Below are positions 1 to 8,489 of a DNA stretch of 64,000 bases, in pieces; the first letter of the stretch is position 1; every line of letters begins with the position of its first letter. Where the stretch lies: assembly GCF_900110105.1 (NCBI RefSeq), contig NZ_FOCL01000004.1, positions 652,495 to 716,494 on the forward strand, in the 5' to 3' direction. The notes beneath the pieces were generated by a model, which was not told the origin of the DNA, did no database searches, and saw only the letters and a program-made list of their open reading frames with translations. The position numbers and the translations under genes were made by a program. The stretch is from Mucilaginibacter gossypiicola (GTDB lineage Bacteria; Bacteroidota; Bacteroidia; Sphingobacteriales; Sphingobacteriaceae).

Positions 1-139
1 ACAAAGGGCAAATGTACTTAGTTTTAAGCGATGCATTGTCGTTTTTAATTCAGTTTTGTTACAAATAAGCACCGGGTTATTTCATTTAGCTGACAAACAA
101 ATGCGGCTTAATTCATCTTTTTATAAAAAATAACAACAT

Positions 140-1090
140 ATGGAAAAGCGTGAATTAGGCAAATCTGAACTATATACAGCGCCACTGGTTTTTGGCGGTA
201 ACGTTTTTGGTTGGACTGTTAAAGGCAATGATACCGCTGTTTTACTGGATGCGTTTTTAGATGCCGGTTTTAACACAATTGATACCGCCGATGTATACAC
301 CAGATGGGTTGAGGGCAATAAAGGAGGAGAATCGGAAACGGAGATAGGCAATTGGTTAAAGCAAAGCGGTAAGCGCGACCAGGTCATTATTGCCACAAAG
401 GTGGGTGCGGAAATGGATTCGGAAAGAAAGGGTTTGAAAAAGGATTACATTATCAAATCTGCCGAAGACTCATTAAAAAGACTGCAAACAGATTATATTG
501 ATCTGTACCAGAGCCATTATGATGACCCTTCAACGCCCGTTGAAGAAACCCTGCGCGCTTACGATCAGTTATTGCAGGAAGGTAAAGTTCGCGCTATTGG
601 CACATCCAATATGTCGGTGGAGCGGTTACATGAGTCTTTAAAGGTAAGTGTTGAACAAGGGCTCATCGCGTACCAAACCCTACAGCCGGAGTACAACCTG
701 TTTGACAGGGAAAAATATGAAACCACCTATGAGCCCTTTCTGAAGGAAAAAAACATAGGTGTGATTAACTACTTTTCATTAGCCAGCGGTTTTTTAAGCG
801 GTAAATACCGTTCGGAAAGTGACTTGCATGGGCGTAGCCGGGCCCGTTCGGTTAAAAAATATCTTAATGAGCGTGGTTTTAAAATATTGAAAGCACTTGA
901 TGAGGCGGCCGCTCAATACAACATAAGCCAGTCGGCAATTGCTTTGGCCTGGTTAATTGCACGGCCAAGTGTAACGGCGCCTATTGTAAGCGCTACCAAT
1001 CTTGATCAGCTTAAAGAGTTTGTTGCAGCTGCCAATTTGAAGCTGAGCGATGAAACTATCGAAGCCCTGAATACTGCCAGCGCTTATTAA
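140..1090 (+). CDS. Aldo/keto reductase
   Basis: NAD(P)H-dependent oxidoreductase of the aldo/keto reductase superfamily, a cytoplasmic TIM-barrel enzyme that reduces aldehydes or ketones. The 316-residue length is normal. The catalytic tetrad is readable: D48 and Y53 in IDTADVY, K87 in ATKVG and H126 in YQSHYDD. A C-terminal APIVSATNLDQL segment lies where the family binds the cofactor phosphate. The ATG at 140 places these motifs at the usual distances. The gene stands alone with a strong hairpin after it at 1108. The natural substrate cannot be told from sequence; it resembles general stress or sugar-aldehyde reductases. Confidence 0.93.
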   Translation: MEKRELGKSELYTAPLVFGGNVFGWTVKGNDTAVLLDAFLDAGFNTIDTADVYTRWVEGNKGGESETEIGNWLKQSGKRDQVIIATKVGAEMDSERKGLKKDYIIKSAEDSLKRLQTDYIDLYQSHYDDPSTPVEETLRAYDQLLQEGKVRAIGTSNMSVERLHESLKVSVEQGLIAYQTLQPEYNLFDREKYETTYEPFLKEKNIGVINYFSLASGFLSGKYRSESDLHGRSRARSVKKYLNERGFKILKALDEAAAQYNISQSAIALAWLIARPSVTAPIVSATNLDQLKEFVAAANLKLSDETIEALNTASAY

Positions 1091-1107
1091 ATATTCTTTT
1101 ATAATTT

Positions 1108-1146
1108 AACGGCACGCTTTCAACCAGAGGCGTGCCGTTTGTTTTT
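1108..1146 (+). terminator. Rho-independent terminator after the aldo/keto reductase
   Basis: A perfect 10-bp stem (AACGGCACGC at 1108-1117 with GCGTGCCGTT at 1130-1139) has a 12-base loop and is followed by TGTTTTT. It sits 17 bases after the stop codon. The rest of the gap to 1355 is AT-rich and shows nothing else I can name. Confidence 0.85.
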
Positions 1147-1355
1147 AGCAGCCTGATTGGTAAGGTAAAAGCTGATTTTTGATTGCTTAATAATTACATG
1201 AAATTTTTAAATTAATTATTAAACAACAATGTCTTGTTTTTTGCTTTTTTTAAACACTAAAGTTTTAAACATTTCCTGAAAAATACTTTATTTACTAAAC
1301 CGAACTCTCCGTTTTAGAGTATAAAGGGTTCTCTCTAATTAATTTTTTATTTTAA

Positions 1356-3113
1356 ATGGAAAAGCTGAAGCGGATTATTGGCTATGGCGAGCCTGATTTG
1401 TCGCTGGAGAATAAGCTGTTTAATGCACTCACGTTGTTCATTTGTGTTAGCAGCATTTTTTCGCTGATCTGTAATTTATTCCTGGGTTTAAGTTACAAAT
1501 TGGAGCTTGTTCAGCTTTTCGTGATCCTGATGTCGGGTTGGGCCTTTTACCGGAGCCGGTTTGTAAGGTATAAGGAGGATGTTGCAGTAATTTACATCGG
1601 TATAGGCTTGGCTGCGATTATCCCGGGCTGGTTTTACAACGGCGGGATTGGCGGCTCAACAACACTTTCGGGTGTTTTCTTCATAGTGCTTATAACCCTG
1701 CTTGTAAAAAAACGATACCATTATATTTTTATCGGGGCCCTGATAGCTATCTTTTTAGGTTGTTATTATGCCGAAAAGCGTTTTCCGTATCTGGTGCAAC
1801 CCTACAGTAGTCTTAGCTCAAAAGAATCAGATCTGATAACATCTTCAGTAACAAACGTTTTAATTGTTGGGTTGTTGGTGGGTTTTATTAAAAAGAGCCA
1901 TGAAACTGATAAACGCGACCTGATACGGAAGAGCGAAGAGCTGCAAGCCTCACAAATTGAACTTTCGGCCTCGCGCGATCAGGCAGAAGCGGCTACATTT
2001 GCCAAGTCGAATTTTCTGGCCAATATGAGCCACGAAATCCGTACTCCGCTTAACGGTATCATCGGCACGGCGCAATTGCTATCGCGCACCAATTTGCAGC
2101 CCGAGCAGCAGGAGTTGCTTCAAACCTTACAATCGAGCAGTAATTTGCTCATCAATATTATTAGCGATATCCTGGATATCTCAAAGATCGAGGCTGATAA
2201 ACTGATCCTTCACCCGGTTTCAACGCATCTGCGTAACTGCATAAAAACTGTTATTGAAATTACCGAGCCTGCCATCACAACACTCCATAAACCCTTAAGC
2301 TTAACGTATCATGTTGACGATAATGTAGCCAATCACGTAATAGCAGATCAGGGCAGGCTTCAGCAGATCCTGGTTAACTTAATAGGGAATGCCATCAAGT
2401 TTACAGATGAAGGTTCGGTAAAGTTGCGGGTCAGCGCATCTGAGATCAGCAACAACATGCAGGAAATTACTTTCAGTGTAAAAGACGACGGTATTGGAAT
2501 AAGTGAAGAAGCATTAGCCCAATTATTTAAGCCATTTACACAGGTAAATACCACCGCGTTGCGTAAGTATGGTGGTACAGGACTGGGTTTATCTATCTGT
2601 AAAAAGCTTGTTGAAATGATGCACGGCCGCATCTGGGTTGAAAGTAAGGAAGCGGAAGGTTCATTGTTTAGTTTTACCCTGCCATTACCGGTTACTTACA
2701 GCACTACCGAGCTCGAGATACATGCAGGGGAAAAAGAGGTATTTCAATACCGTCCTTTACGTATTTTATTAGCTGAGGATAATAAAATGAACCAGTTGAT
2801 AGCCAGTAAGATATTTAAAAAAGTTGGCTATAGCATTGATATCGCCGAAAACGGGCTGGCAGCAGTGAACATGGTTGAGCAGTGTAATTATGATCTGATA
2901 TTTATGGATATCCAGATGCCTGAAATGGACGGCTTACAGGCCACACGTCATATTTTAAAAAAGCATGGAGATGGTGCCCCACCAATTATTGCCATGACGG
3001 CCAATGTGCTGAGCGAAAATGAGCGCGAATGCGCCCAGGCCGGAATGAAAGATTTTGTGAGCAAGCCTTTCACTTTTGAGCGCGTGGAAGATATCATCCA
3101 AAAATGGACATGA
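1356..3113 (+). CDS. Hybrid sensor histidine kinase/response regulator
   Basis: Membrane-bound hybrid kinase of 585 residues. About six hydrophobic segments fill residues 20-180 and form the sensor, with no recognisable PAS or HAMP domain. A short coiled coil (about 185-215) leads to the HisKA domain with phospho-acceptor H226 in NMSHEIRTPLNG. The HATPase domain (about 335-450) carries N (NLIGNAIKF), G1 (DDGIGI) and G2 (GGTGLGL) boxes. A C-terminal receiver domain (about 465-583) has phospho-acceptor D518 in FMDIQMPEMDG. No HPt or DNA-binding domain is present, so a separate output partner is expected. The AraC gene 92 bases downstream is a possible but unproven partner. The signal is unknown. 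Confidence 0.93.
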   Translation: MEKLKRIIGYGEPDLSLENKLFNALTLFICVSSIFSLICNLFLGLSYKLELVQLFVILMSGWAFYRSRFVRYKEDVAVIYIGIGLAAIIPGWFYNGGIGGSTTLSGVFFIVLITLLVKKRYHYIFIGALIAIFLGCYYAEKRFPYLVQPYSSLSSKESDLITSSVTNVLIVGLLVGFIKKSHETDKRDLIRKSEELQASQIELSASRDQAEAATFAKSNFLANMSHEIRTPLNGIIGTAQLLSRTNLQPEQQELLQTLQSSSNLLINIISDILDISKIEADKLILHPVSTHLRNCIKTVIEITEPAITTLHKPLSLTYHVDDNVANHVIADQGRLQQILVNLIGNAIKFTDEGSVKLRVSASEISNNMQEITFSVKDDGIGISEEALAQLFKPFTQVNTTALRKYGGTGLGLSICKKLVEMMHGRIWVESKEAEGSLFSFTLPLPVTYSTTELEIHAGEKEVFQYRPLRILLAEDNKMNQLIASKIFKKVGYSIDIAENGLAAVNMVEQCNYDLIFMDIQMPEMDGLQATRHILKKHGDGAPPIIAMTANVLSENERECAQAGMKDFVSKPFTFERVEDIIQKWT

Positions 3114-3140
3114 TTTGTACGCGAAAAGCAATAATCGTTG

Positions 3141-3201
3141 AATAGTACCATACAAAATAAAAATAGTACCATTATGGGCAAAGCTATTGTGTGTAGTTTT
3201 G
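3141..3201 (+). promoter_or_regulatory. Candidate AraC-type operator and promoter
   Basis: The 11-mer AATAGTACCAT occurs twice as a direct repeat, at 3141-3151 and 3162-3172, exactly 21 bp apart (two helical turns). This is the spacing seen for paired half-sites of AraC-family proteins. TAGTTTTG at 3194-3201 matches the Bacteroidetes -7 consensus TAnnTTTG perfectly, but no clear -33 TTTG is present. The repeats cover the -33 region, as an activator site would. The -7 element ends four bases before the ATG at 3206, so the message may be nearly leaderless. Confidence 0.5.
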
Positions 3202-3205
3202 TGTC

Positions 3206-4090
3206 ATGTTACAAAGCATTCCAACTATTGACATTTGTACGCTGGCTGATGATATAAAGCAGGACGAAATCCTGATCAGCAGGTTTGCACATTATCTGGA
3301 TGTACATAAAAACCTTTTCTTTCCGCACCGGCATTCATTTTACCACCTGGTATTGTTTACCGATGGTGGAGGAACGCATACCATTGACTTTGAAAGCTTT
3401 GCTGTGAGGCCGGGCCAGATTTACTTTATGATTCCCGGCCAGGTGCACTCGTGGGAATTTGAAGGTTTTACCGATGGTTATATCGTCAATTTCTCAAGTT
3501 CATTTATCCAGTCGTTTTTATTACGTTCGGGCTATTTCGATAATTTTAACTTTTTGAACGGCAATCCAAAAGATGAGGTGGTTGATTTACCTGCCAGCCA
3601 GTTACCCGAAATTATTGCCCTTTTTGAAAAAATTGTAACCGAAGTAGAGAAACCTGCAGTTTTAGGCAGCGATATGGTAAGGGTGCTTATGCTCCAAATT
3701 TTCATCCTTATAAACCGCTGCCAGGGCAAAGGTGATAACTTCGGGAAACAGGGGTATAATCAAACCCTGATCCGCAATTTTCAAAAGCTGATCGAGCAGC
3801 ATTATATCGATGTAAAGCTCCCTAAAGATTATGCCGAATTGCTCTATATCACTCCTAATCATTTAAATGCTGTATGTAAGGATGTGCTTGGCCTGTCGGC
3901 AGGTGAGGTGATCCGCAACAGGACATTACTTGAAGCTAAAAGGTTATTGACTAATCCGAGACTTAACATAAGTGAAATAGCTTTTAACCTTAATTTTAGC
4001 GATAACTCATATTTTACCAAGTTCTTTAAAAAAATAGAGGGCATCACACCCGAAGAGTTCAGAAAAAAAACCTTAAACAATAAATCATAA
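3206..4090 (+). CDS. AraC family transcriptional regulator with cupin sensor domain
   Basis: One-component regulator of 294 residues. Residues about 35-120 form an AraC-type cupin (FPHRHSFYHLVLF, then RPGQIYFMIPGQVHSW), which usually binds a small ligand. Residues about 190-290 carry the double helix-turn-helix, including ISEIAFNLNFSDNSYFTKFFKK and the typical GITPEEFRKK end. Two direct repeats with 21-bp spacing lie upstream and may be its own binding site. The stop is four bases before the DUF983 gene, so the two are almost surely cotranscribed. The ligand and other targets are unknown. Confidence 0.9.
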   Translation: MLQSIPTIDICTLADDIKQDEILISRFAHYLDVHKNLFFPHRHSFYHLVLFTDGGGTHTIDFESFAVRPGQIYFMIPGQVHSWEFEGFTDGYIVNFSSSFIQSFLLRSGYFDNFNFLNGNPKDEVVDLPASQLPEIIALFEKIVTEVEKPAVLGSDMVRVLMLQIFILINRCQGKGDNFGKQGYNQTLIRNFQKLIEQHYIDVKLPKDYAELLYITPNHLNAVCKDVLGLSAGEVIRNRTLLEAKRLLTNPRLNISEIAFNLNFSDNSYFTKFFKKIEGITPEEFRKKTLNNKS

Positions 4091-4094
4091 CGTT

Positions 4095-4502
4095 ATGGAA
4101 ACCCCTAAATATAAATTATCAGCATGGTCTGCCTTTGCAAACGCCAAATGTCCGCGTTGCAGGAGGGGAGACCTGTTTATTACCGGCATGTATGAATTTA
4201 AAGGACAGGAGATGCATAAAAACTGTTCGCACTGCGGCCTTGTATATGAGCGTGAGCCAGGCTATTTTTATGTAGCCATGTTTGCCAGTTATGCACTTAA
4301 CGTTGCCGAAATGGTTACGCTGGCAGTTGCTATCAGTGTTTTAACCGGTAGCAGTAACCCCTGGTTGTATGTTACTATTATTTTAGGGGTTGCAGTAGCT
4401 TTGGCTCCATTTAATTACAGGTACTCAAGGGTGATGCTTTTACATTGGCTTACACCGGGTTTGCACTATCACCCGGAGATGAGCGAGGATAAAGCAAAAT
4501 AA
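4095..4502 (+). CDS. DUF983 membrane protein with zinc ribbon
   Basis: Small membrane protein of 135 residues belonging to DUF983. The N-terminal cytoplasmic part has two CxxC pairs (CPRCRRGDLF and CSHCGL), a probable zinc ribbon. Two transmembrane helices follow, at about residues 55-80 and 88-108. The family is common in Bacteroidetes and Alphaproteobacteria and has no settled function. It starts four bases after the AraC gene, so it is probably controlled by the same promoter. Confidence 0.88.
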   Translation: METPKYKLSAWSAFANAKCPRCRRGDLFITGMYEFKGQEMHKNCSHCGLVYEREPGYFYVAMFASYALNVAEMVTLAVAISVLTGSSNPWLYVTIILGVAVALAPFNYRYSRVMLLHWLTPGLHYHPEMSEDKAK

Positions 4503-4526
4503 TTTAATTGATTGAAATACACAGCG

Positions 4527-4560
4527 ATGCCCTTAACTGAAAAATTAAGGGCATTTTTAT
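4527..4560 (+). terminator. Terminator after the AraC-DUF983 pair
   Basis: A 10-bp perfect stem, ATGCCCTTAA (4527-4536) with TTAAGGGCAT (4545-4554), has an 8-base loop and is followed by TTTTTAT. It lies 24 bases after the DUF983 stop. Confidence 0.85.
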
Positions 4561-4667
4561 TTAAACCAAACGATGCGGCCACAGTCATAATAGTAACAAG
4601 CTTGATTTATATAATTTAAATAAGCATTTGAAATTAAGCTTTTTATATTACTTAAAACCATTTTATC

Positions 4668-4820
4668 ATGAAAGCAAAACTTCAATCATTGAAAACCGAT
4701 TTATATAATGTATTTGTAGTTGGTAATGCCGATGACAGGCAATTGGCAAAAGCGTATTTACTGTTAGCTATCCCTTTGTTTGCTATATTTTTCGGGTTGG
4801 GCTCGTTTCCCAAGTTCTAA
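4668..4820 (+). CDS. Small membrane protein, 50 residues
   Basis: Short reading frame starting at an ATG and ending TAA at 4818-4820. The N-terminal half is polar and basic (MKAKLQSLKT start), and residues about 29-45 form one hydrophobic helix (AYLLLAIPLFAIFFGLG), ending in PKF. It looks like a single-pass inner-membrane microprotein with the N-terminus in the cytoplasm. It is flanked by its own hairpins (4527 and 4829), which supports a separate transcript. I do not recognise a family. Codon use and the clean helix favour a real gene, but there is no homology evidence. Confidence 0.55.
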   Translation: MKAKLQSLKTDLYNVFVVGNADDRQLAKAYLLLAIPLFAIFFGLGSFPKF

Positions 4821-4828
4821 TCATAAAA

Positions 4829-4866
4829 AAACAGTCGGTACATCTCTGTAACGACTGTTTACAACT
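4829..4866. terminator. Bidirectional hairpin between convergent genes
   Basis: Stem AAACAGTCG (4829-4837) with CGACTGTTT (4852-4860) is flanked by A-rich and T-rich sequence. It sits between the 50-residue gene (+) and the lipoprotein gene (-), and could stop transcription from either side. Confidence 0.65.
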
Positions 4867-4899
4867 GTTCCTAACTAATTAACTAACTATTAAACTAAA

Positions 4900-5214
4900 T
4901 TATTTTTCAATTTGGTTTAGGCCAAAGTCATTTGCTGCAATAAGTAAATTATTAAACGAGCGTATTTTATATTCCGTTTGGTGCCTGCCGCTGGTATATC
5001 TATTCAAAACATCATCATAATGATGATCCGGAATTACGAGCCGGGTGTTTATCCCTGAATTTAACAGCGAATCTTTATCTAAATAGTTACCGCTTCGTTG
5101 CGGGGGCATGTCAAGTGTCTTTTCGGGTGTTGAGGCAAACATGTTGGCACATGCTATTAAAATGAGGGATGCCGCAACCAGTACAAGAAAATGGTAGAAT
5201 AATTTCATAAGCAA
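4900..5214 (-). CDS. Small hypothetical lipoprotein
   Basis: 104 residues. The N-terminal hydrophobic stretch ends in a lipobox, LIAC with lipidated cysteine at about residue 22, so the product should be a membrane-anchored lipoprotein. The rest is polar and low in recognisable motifs, with a DKDSLLNSGIN segment and a YTSGRHQTEYKIRSFNN segment. I do not recognise a family. A second ATG lies two codons in. Nothing nearby suggests a function. Confidence 0.6.
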   Translation of the reverse strand: MLMKLFYHFLVLVAASLILIACANMFASTPEKTLDMPPQRSGNYLDKDSLLNSGINTRLVIPDHHYDDVLNRYTSGRHQTEYKIRSFNNLLIAANDFGLNQIEK

Positions 5215-5574
5215 GGTGTAAGTTTTTAACAGAGCCTCTGTGTGTGCAGAAACAAATTATACTCCAAAAGTAACCAACGCTCTATAAAAAGTAATCAGGG
5301 ATTTCACCGTTTTGCGTACGTAGTTTTACGCAATTATTAATAGATATGAGTGAATAGTTAAATGTAGAAAGAAAATTTGATATAACGTTGATATTTCTAT
5401 AAAAAAAATTAAAACCTTTTACCGGGCAACAATCAAGATTATAAGGTAATTTTCAGATATTACTTAGGCTATAGCGTTTTAATTTGATTAAGCTTTAATT
5501 TTAATTAAATTAGCGCACCTCCTGCACTGATCAGCTATAAAAACCAATTAAAGTATTCTGTTTAAAATTACGTT
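5215..5574. other. Divergent intergenic region, 360 bp
   Basis: AT-rich spacer between two divergent lipoprotein genes that must hold both promoters. The only structure I see is a short dyad, TTGCGTA (5312-5318) with TACGCAA (5327-5333). No clear TAnnTTTG/TTTG pair and no small gene are visible. Confidence 0.5.
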
Positions 5575-6642
5575 ATGAAGAAAAATGAATTAGCCATTTT
5601 TAAAGCAGTGCCATGCCTAATGCTTTTGCTTATTATTTCAGGATGTTCAAAAAAGAGTAATGTCACTTCTCAAACACTATCGGTTGTTGTAAGCACATTT
5701 GCCGGCAGCATAAATCCGGGCAACGCTGATGGCACCGGAACTGCTGCCTCATTCAATCATCCGGCTGGCATGATTACAGATGCAGCAGGCAATATTTATT
5801 TAGCCGATGCAGGCAATAACCTGATCCGTAAAATAACATCGGCCGGTGTGGTCACTACTTTTGCTGGGAGCGGTGAGCAGGGAGACACCGACGGAACAGG
5901 TACCGACGCCAGTTTTAATAATCCGCAGGATGTAACACTGGATGGTAGCGGCAACCTGTACGTTGTGGAAACTACAGGTAAAGTAATCAGGAAGATAACT
6001 TCGGCAGGCATAGTTACTACACTGGCAGGAGGTGGAGCAGGAGGTGCCGACGGTACAGGTACAGCTGCAGGCTTTACCGCGCCAACCGGAATAGCGGTTG
6101 ACGGAAATGGAAATTTATTTGTTGCCGACGTTTATAAGATCCGCAAAGTAACTTCGGCCGGTGTTGTAACTACCTTTGCGGGGTCGGGTGTAAGTGGTTC
6201 TGCAAACGGAACAGGTACTGCCGCAAGCTTTTCACAGGTTAAAGGCATTGTGATCGATTTATCGGGTAGCCTTTATGTAACGGATTCGGGTAATAATATG
6301 ATCAGAAAGATCACCTCTGATGGCGTTGTTTCTACGTTGGCCGGCAGCGGTGCCGAGGGCTCAACAAATGGTACCGGTAATACCGCTACCTTTACAGCGC
6401 CTGTTGGCTTAACCGCCGATAATCAGGGTGTTATCTATGAAGGCGACTCGGCCCACTTTATAAGAGCTGTTGATGCATACGGTAATGTTTCTGCAGTTGC
6501 AGGTACCGGTTTTTCGGGCCTGGCAGATGGAGAAGGTTCTAAAGCAAGTTTCTCTGTTCCTTACGGCCTGGCTGTTGGTGTAGGTAAAGTTTATGTTGCC
6601 GACACTTTTAATAATATGATACGGGTAATTACAGCTCAATAA
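5575..6642 (+). CDS. NHL-repeat lipoprotein
   Basis: 355 residues. The signal peptide ends in a lipobox (ISGC, cysteine 24). The rest is about six NHL-type repeats of some 53-55 residues, each with a pattern like STFAGSG..G..DGTGTAASFN.P.G, then a GNIYLADAGNNLIRKIT-like strand. This should fold as a six-bladed beta-propeller outside the cytoplasm. The family is abundant in Bacteroidetes; members are thought to bind proteins or glycans, but none of that is visible here. Repeats 2 and 3 are closest to each other in sequence. The gene is solitary. Confidence 0.88.
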   Translation: MKKNELAIFKAVPCLMLLLIISGCSKKSNVTSQTLSVVVSTFAGSINPGNADGTGTAASFNHPAGMITDAAGNIYLADAGNNLIRKITSAGVVTTFAGSGEQGDTDGTGTDASFNNPQDVTLDGSGNLYVVETTGKVIRKITSAGIVTTLAGGGAGGADGTGTAAGFTAPTGIAVDGNGNLFVADVYKIRKVTSAGVVTTFAGSGVSGSANGTGTAASFSQVKGIVIDLSGSLYVTDSGNNMIRKITSDGVVSTLAGSGAEGSTNGTGNTATFTAPVGLTADNQGVIYEGDSAHFIRAVDAYGNVSAVAGTGFSGLADGEGSKASFSVPYGLAVGVGKVYVADTFNNMIRVITAQ

Positions 6643-6714
6643 CCTTTTTTCCTTCATAAATTAACAGCAATGTGATAGCCGGCAGGAGTAAAAAACATTA
6701 TTTTTGCCGGCAAT

Positions 6715-7359
6715 ATGAATAATTCGCTAAAAAATAAATACGACAGCATAATTTTTGACCTTGACGGCACCCTTTGGGATAGTACGGCTACTGTTGCCCT
6801 GGCGTGGCAGGCAGCTATCAGTAAGGTAGAATATATTAAAGAGGAAATGACGCAAGAACGAGTGCGTTCTATCACAGGGATGACCTATGATGCCATTTTT
6901 GATAAATTATTCCCCGAACTTAATGCAGAGCAACGTAAAGAGGTACAAGCCCTTTGCGCTGTTAGCGAGTTGGAGATCCTGTACACCAAAGGAGGGGAAC
7001 TGTACCCGCAGCTGGAAGACACCCTTAAATATCTTGCTGCAAATTACAAACTTTATATAGTGAGCAATTGCCAGAATGGTTATATCGAACTGTTTTTGGA
7101 TCTGAACCAATTGCATGGCCATTTTCTTGGTCACCAGTGTTTTGGAACGAAAGGAAACCCTAAGGCTGATAATATTAAAGACGTAGTTAATGATCATCAA
7201 TTGAAAGCGCCGGTTTATGTGGGTGACACTATGGGCGATTATAGCGCCGCAAAACAAGCCGGTGTACCATTCATTTTTGCAAACTATGGTTTTGGTGTAG
7301 TACCCGATGGTATGGTAGCAACTATCAGTAATTTTGCCGAACTTAAAGAACTTGTTTAA
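6715..7359 (+). CDS. HAD superfamily phosphatase
   Basis: Cytoplasmic HAD hydrolase of 214 residues, phosphoglycolate-phosphatase-like. Motif I is FDLDGTLWDS (nucleophile first Asp), motif II VSNCQNG, motif III the lysine near GTKGNPK, and motif IV YVGDTMGDYSAAKQAG. A helical C1-type cap lies between motifs I and II. A TATTTTTG at 6699-6706 matches the Bacteroidetes -7 element, only eight bases before the ATG, so the leader would be very short. Substrate unknown. A 9-bp inverted repeat (7360-7368/7398-7406) follows the stop. Confidence 0.9.
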   Translation: MNNSLKNKYDSIIFDLDGTLWDSTATVALAWQAAISKVEYIKEEMTQERVRSITGMTYDAIFDKLFPELNAEQRKEVQALCAVSELEILYTKGGELYPQLEDTLKYLAANYKLYIVSNCQNGYIELFLDLNQLHGHFLGHQCFGTKGNPKADNIKDVVNDHQLKAPVYVGDTMGDYSAAKQAGVPFIFANYGFGVVPDGMVATISNFAELKELV

Positions 7360-7514
7360 GTAGCAGGTCTGTTGGATTTATTTAATGGGAGCAGCTAACC
7401 TGCTACCCTAACTTGTGCTGTAACTTATCGCAATGTTATAATCCTATTGTAAAACAATTTTCAGCTTTTGCCATTGTACTTTCAGCTTTACAGCTAAAAA
7501 ATTAATTTAGTAAA

Positions 7515-8489
7515 ATGAAGTTCATCAAATATCTGCCGGTAGCCTTAGCTTTTATCCTTTTTGCGTCCTGTAAACCGAAAACCAAATCAATGCAGGTGCC
7601 TGTAGTTGGTTTTGTTGATGCTTTTGAAGATGCCACCATATCTCAGGCCCGCAAAGGTTTCACCGATGCTTTGGCTAAGAACGGCTTTAGCGAAGAAAAG
7701 AAAACCGTTCAGATTGAATATAGCAACGCACAGGGCGATATCCCAACGCTTACACAGATCGTAAACCACTTTGTTACTGATAGTGTTAACCTGCTGGCAA
7801 CCTGCACAACGTTATCAACGGTGACAGCGCTTCAAAAAACAAAAAGCATTCCTGTTTTTGCTATGGTATCGCCAACTGCCGAGCGTATGAAGGTTGTTGA
7901 TGCAGGCGGCAAAGCTCCGGCCAACCTTTTTGGCACGGTAGAAGATCTTAATTATATCGATACCTCATTCAGCATTATTCCCAAGCTGCTTAAACCTAAA
8001 GGTTCAAAGCTGGTTATCGGGATGATCTATAACCAGTCGGAGCCACAGTCGGCGGATGCCCTGAACCGTATTAAAACATTGGCTGCGGGCTTAAATGTTG
8101 ATATTGTAGCGCTTCCGTTAAATACATCCGCCGATGCGCAGCTGGTTACGCAATCGCTGCTAAATAAAAATATTGACGCTTTTTTTGCCAATCCGGATAA
8201 TACCGTTTTTGCATCTTTTGAAACCATCCTGAAAAACTGCAACCAAAAAAATATCCCAATTTTTACCAGCGAAGCAGGTTTGGTGCAACGCGGCGCTGTA
8301 GCTGCTTTTGGCGCCGATATTTACCAGTGGGGCTACCAGGCCGGCGAACAGGCAGCCCAATATCTTAAAACCCATAAAACGGATGGTTTGCAGCCCGAAA
8401 TGGTGAAGATCAGGAAGAGGGTATATAACCCGGCAGCGGCTAAAAAATATAACATCACCATTCCGCCAAATTTTGAGCCTGTAAAATAA
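7515..8489 (+). CDS. ABC transporter substrate-binding lipoprotein (TrpX-like)
   Basis: 324-residue binding protein of the ABC_sub_bind (PF04392) family. The signal peptide ends in lipobox FASC (cysteine 19), so it should be anchored in the membrane. Two type-I periplasmic-binding lobes follow, with VGFVDAFEDATISQARKGF at the start of lobe 1 and a VIGMIYNQSEPQSADAL stretch at the lobe-2 boundary. The family includes TrpX of Gram-positive tryptophan importers, but the ligand cannot be read from sequence. The permease ATG starts directly after the stop, and the ATPase gene follows; the three form one operon. Confidence 0.9.
   Translation: MKFIKYLPVALAFILFASCKPKTKSMQVPVVGFVDAFEDATISQARKGFTDALAKNGFSEEKKTVQIEYSNAQGDIPTLTQIVNHFVTDSVNLLATCTTLSTVTALQKTKSIPVFAMVSPTAERMKVVDAGGKAPANLFGTVEDLNYIDTSFSIIPKLLKPKGSKLVIGMIYNQSEPQSADALNRIKTLAAGLNVDIVALPLNTSADAQLVTQSLLNKNIDAFFANPDNTVFASFETILKNCNQKNIPIFTSEAGLVQRGAVAAFGADIYQWGYQAGEQAAQYLKTHKTDGLQPEMVKIRKRVYNPAAAKKYNITIPPNFEPVK

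Noticed and set aside
5215..5574. Riboswitch or small gene in the long divergent gap
   Set aside because: Only a 7-bp dyad is seen; no conserved aptamer and no convincing frame.
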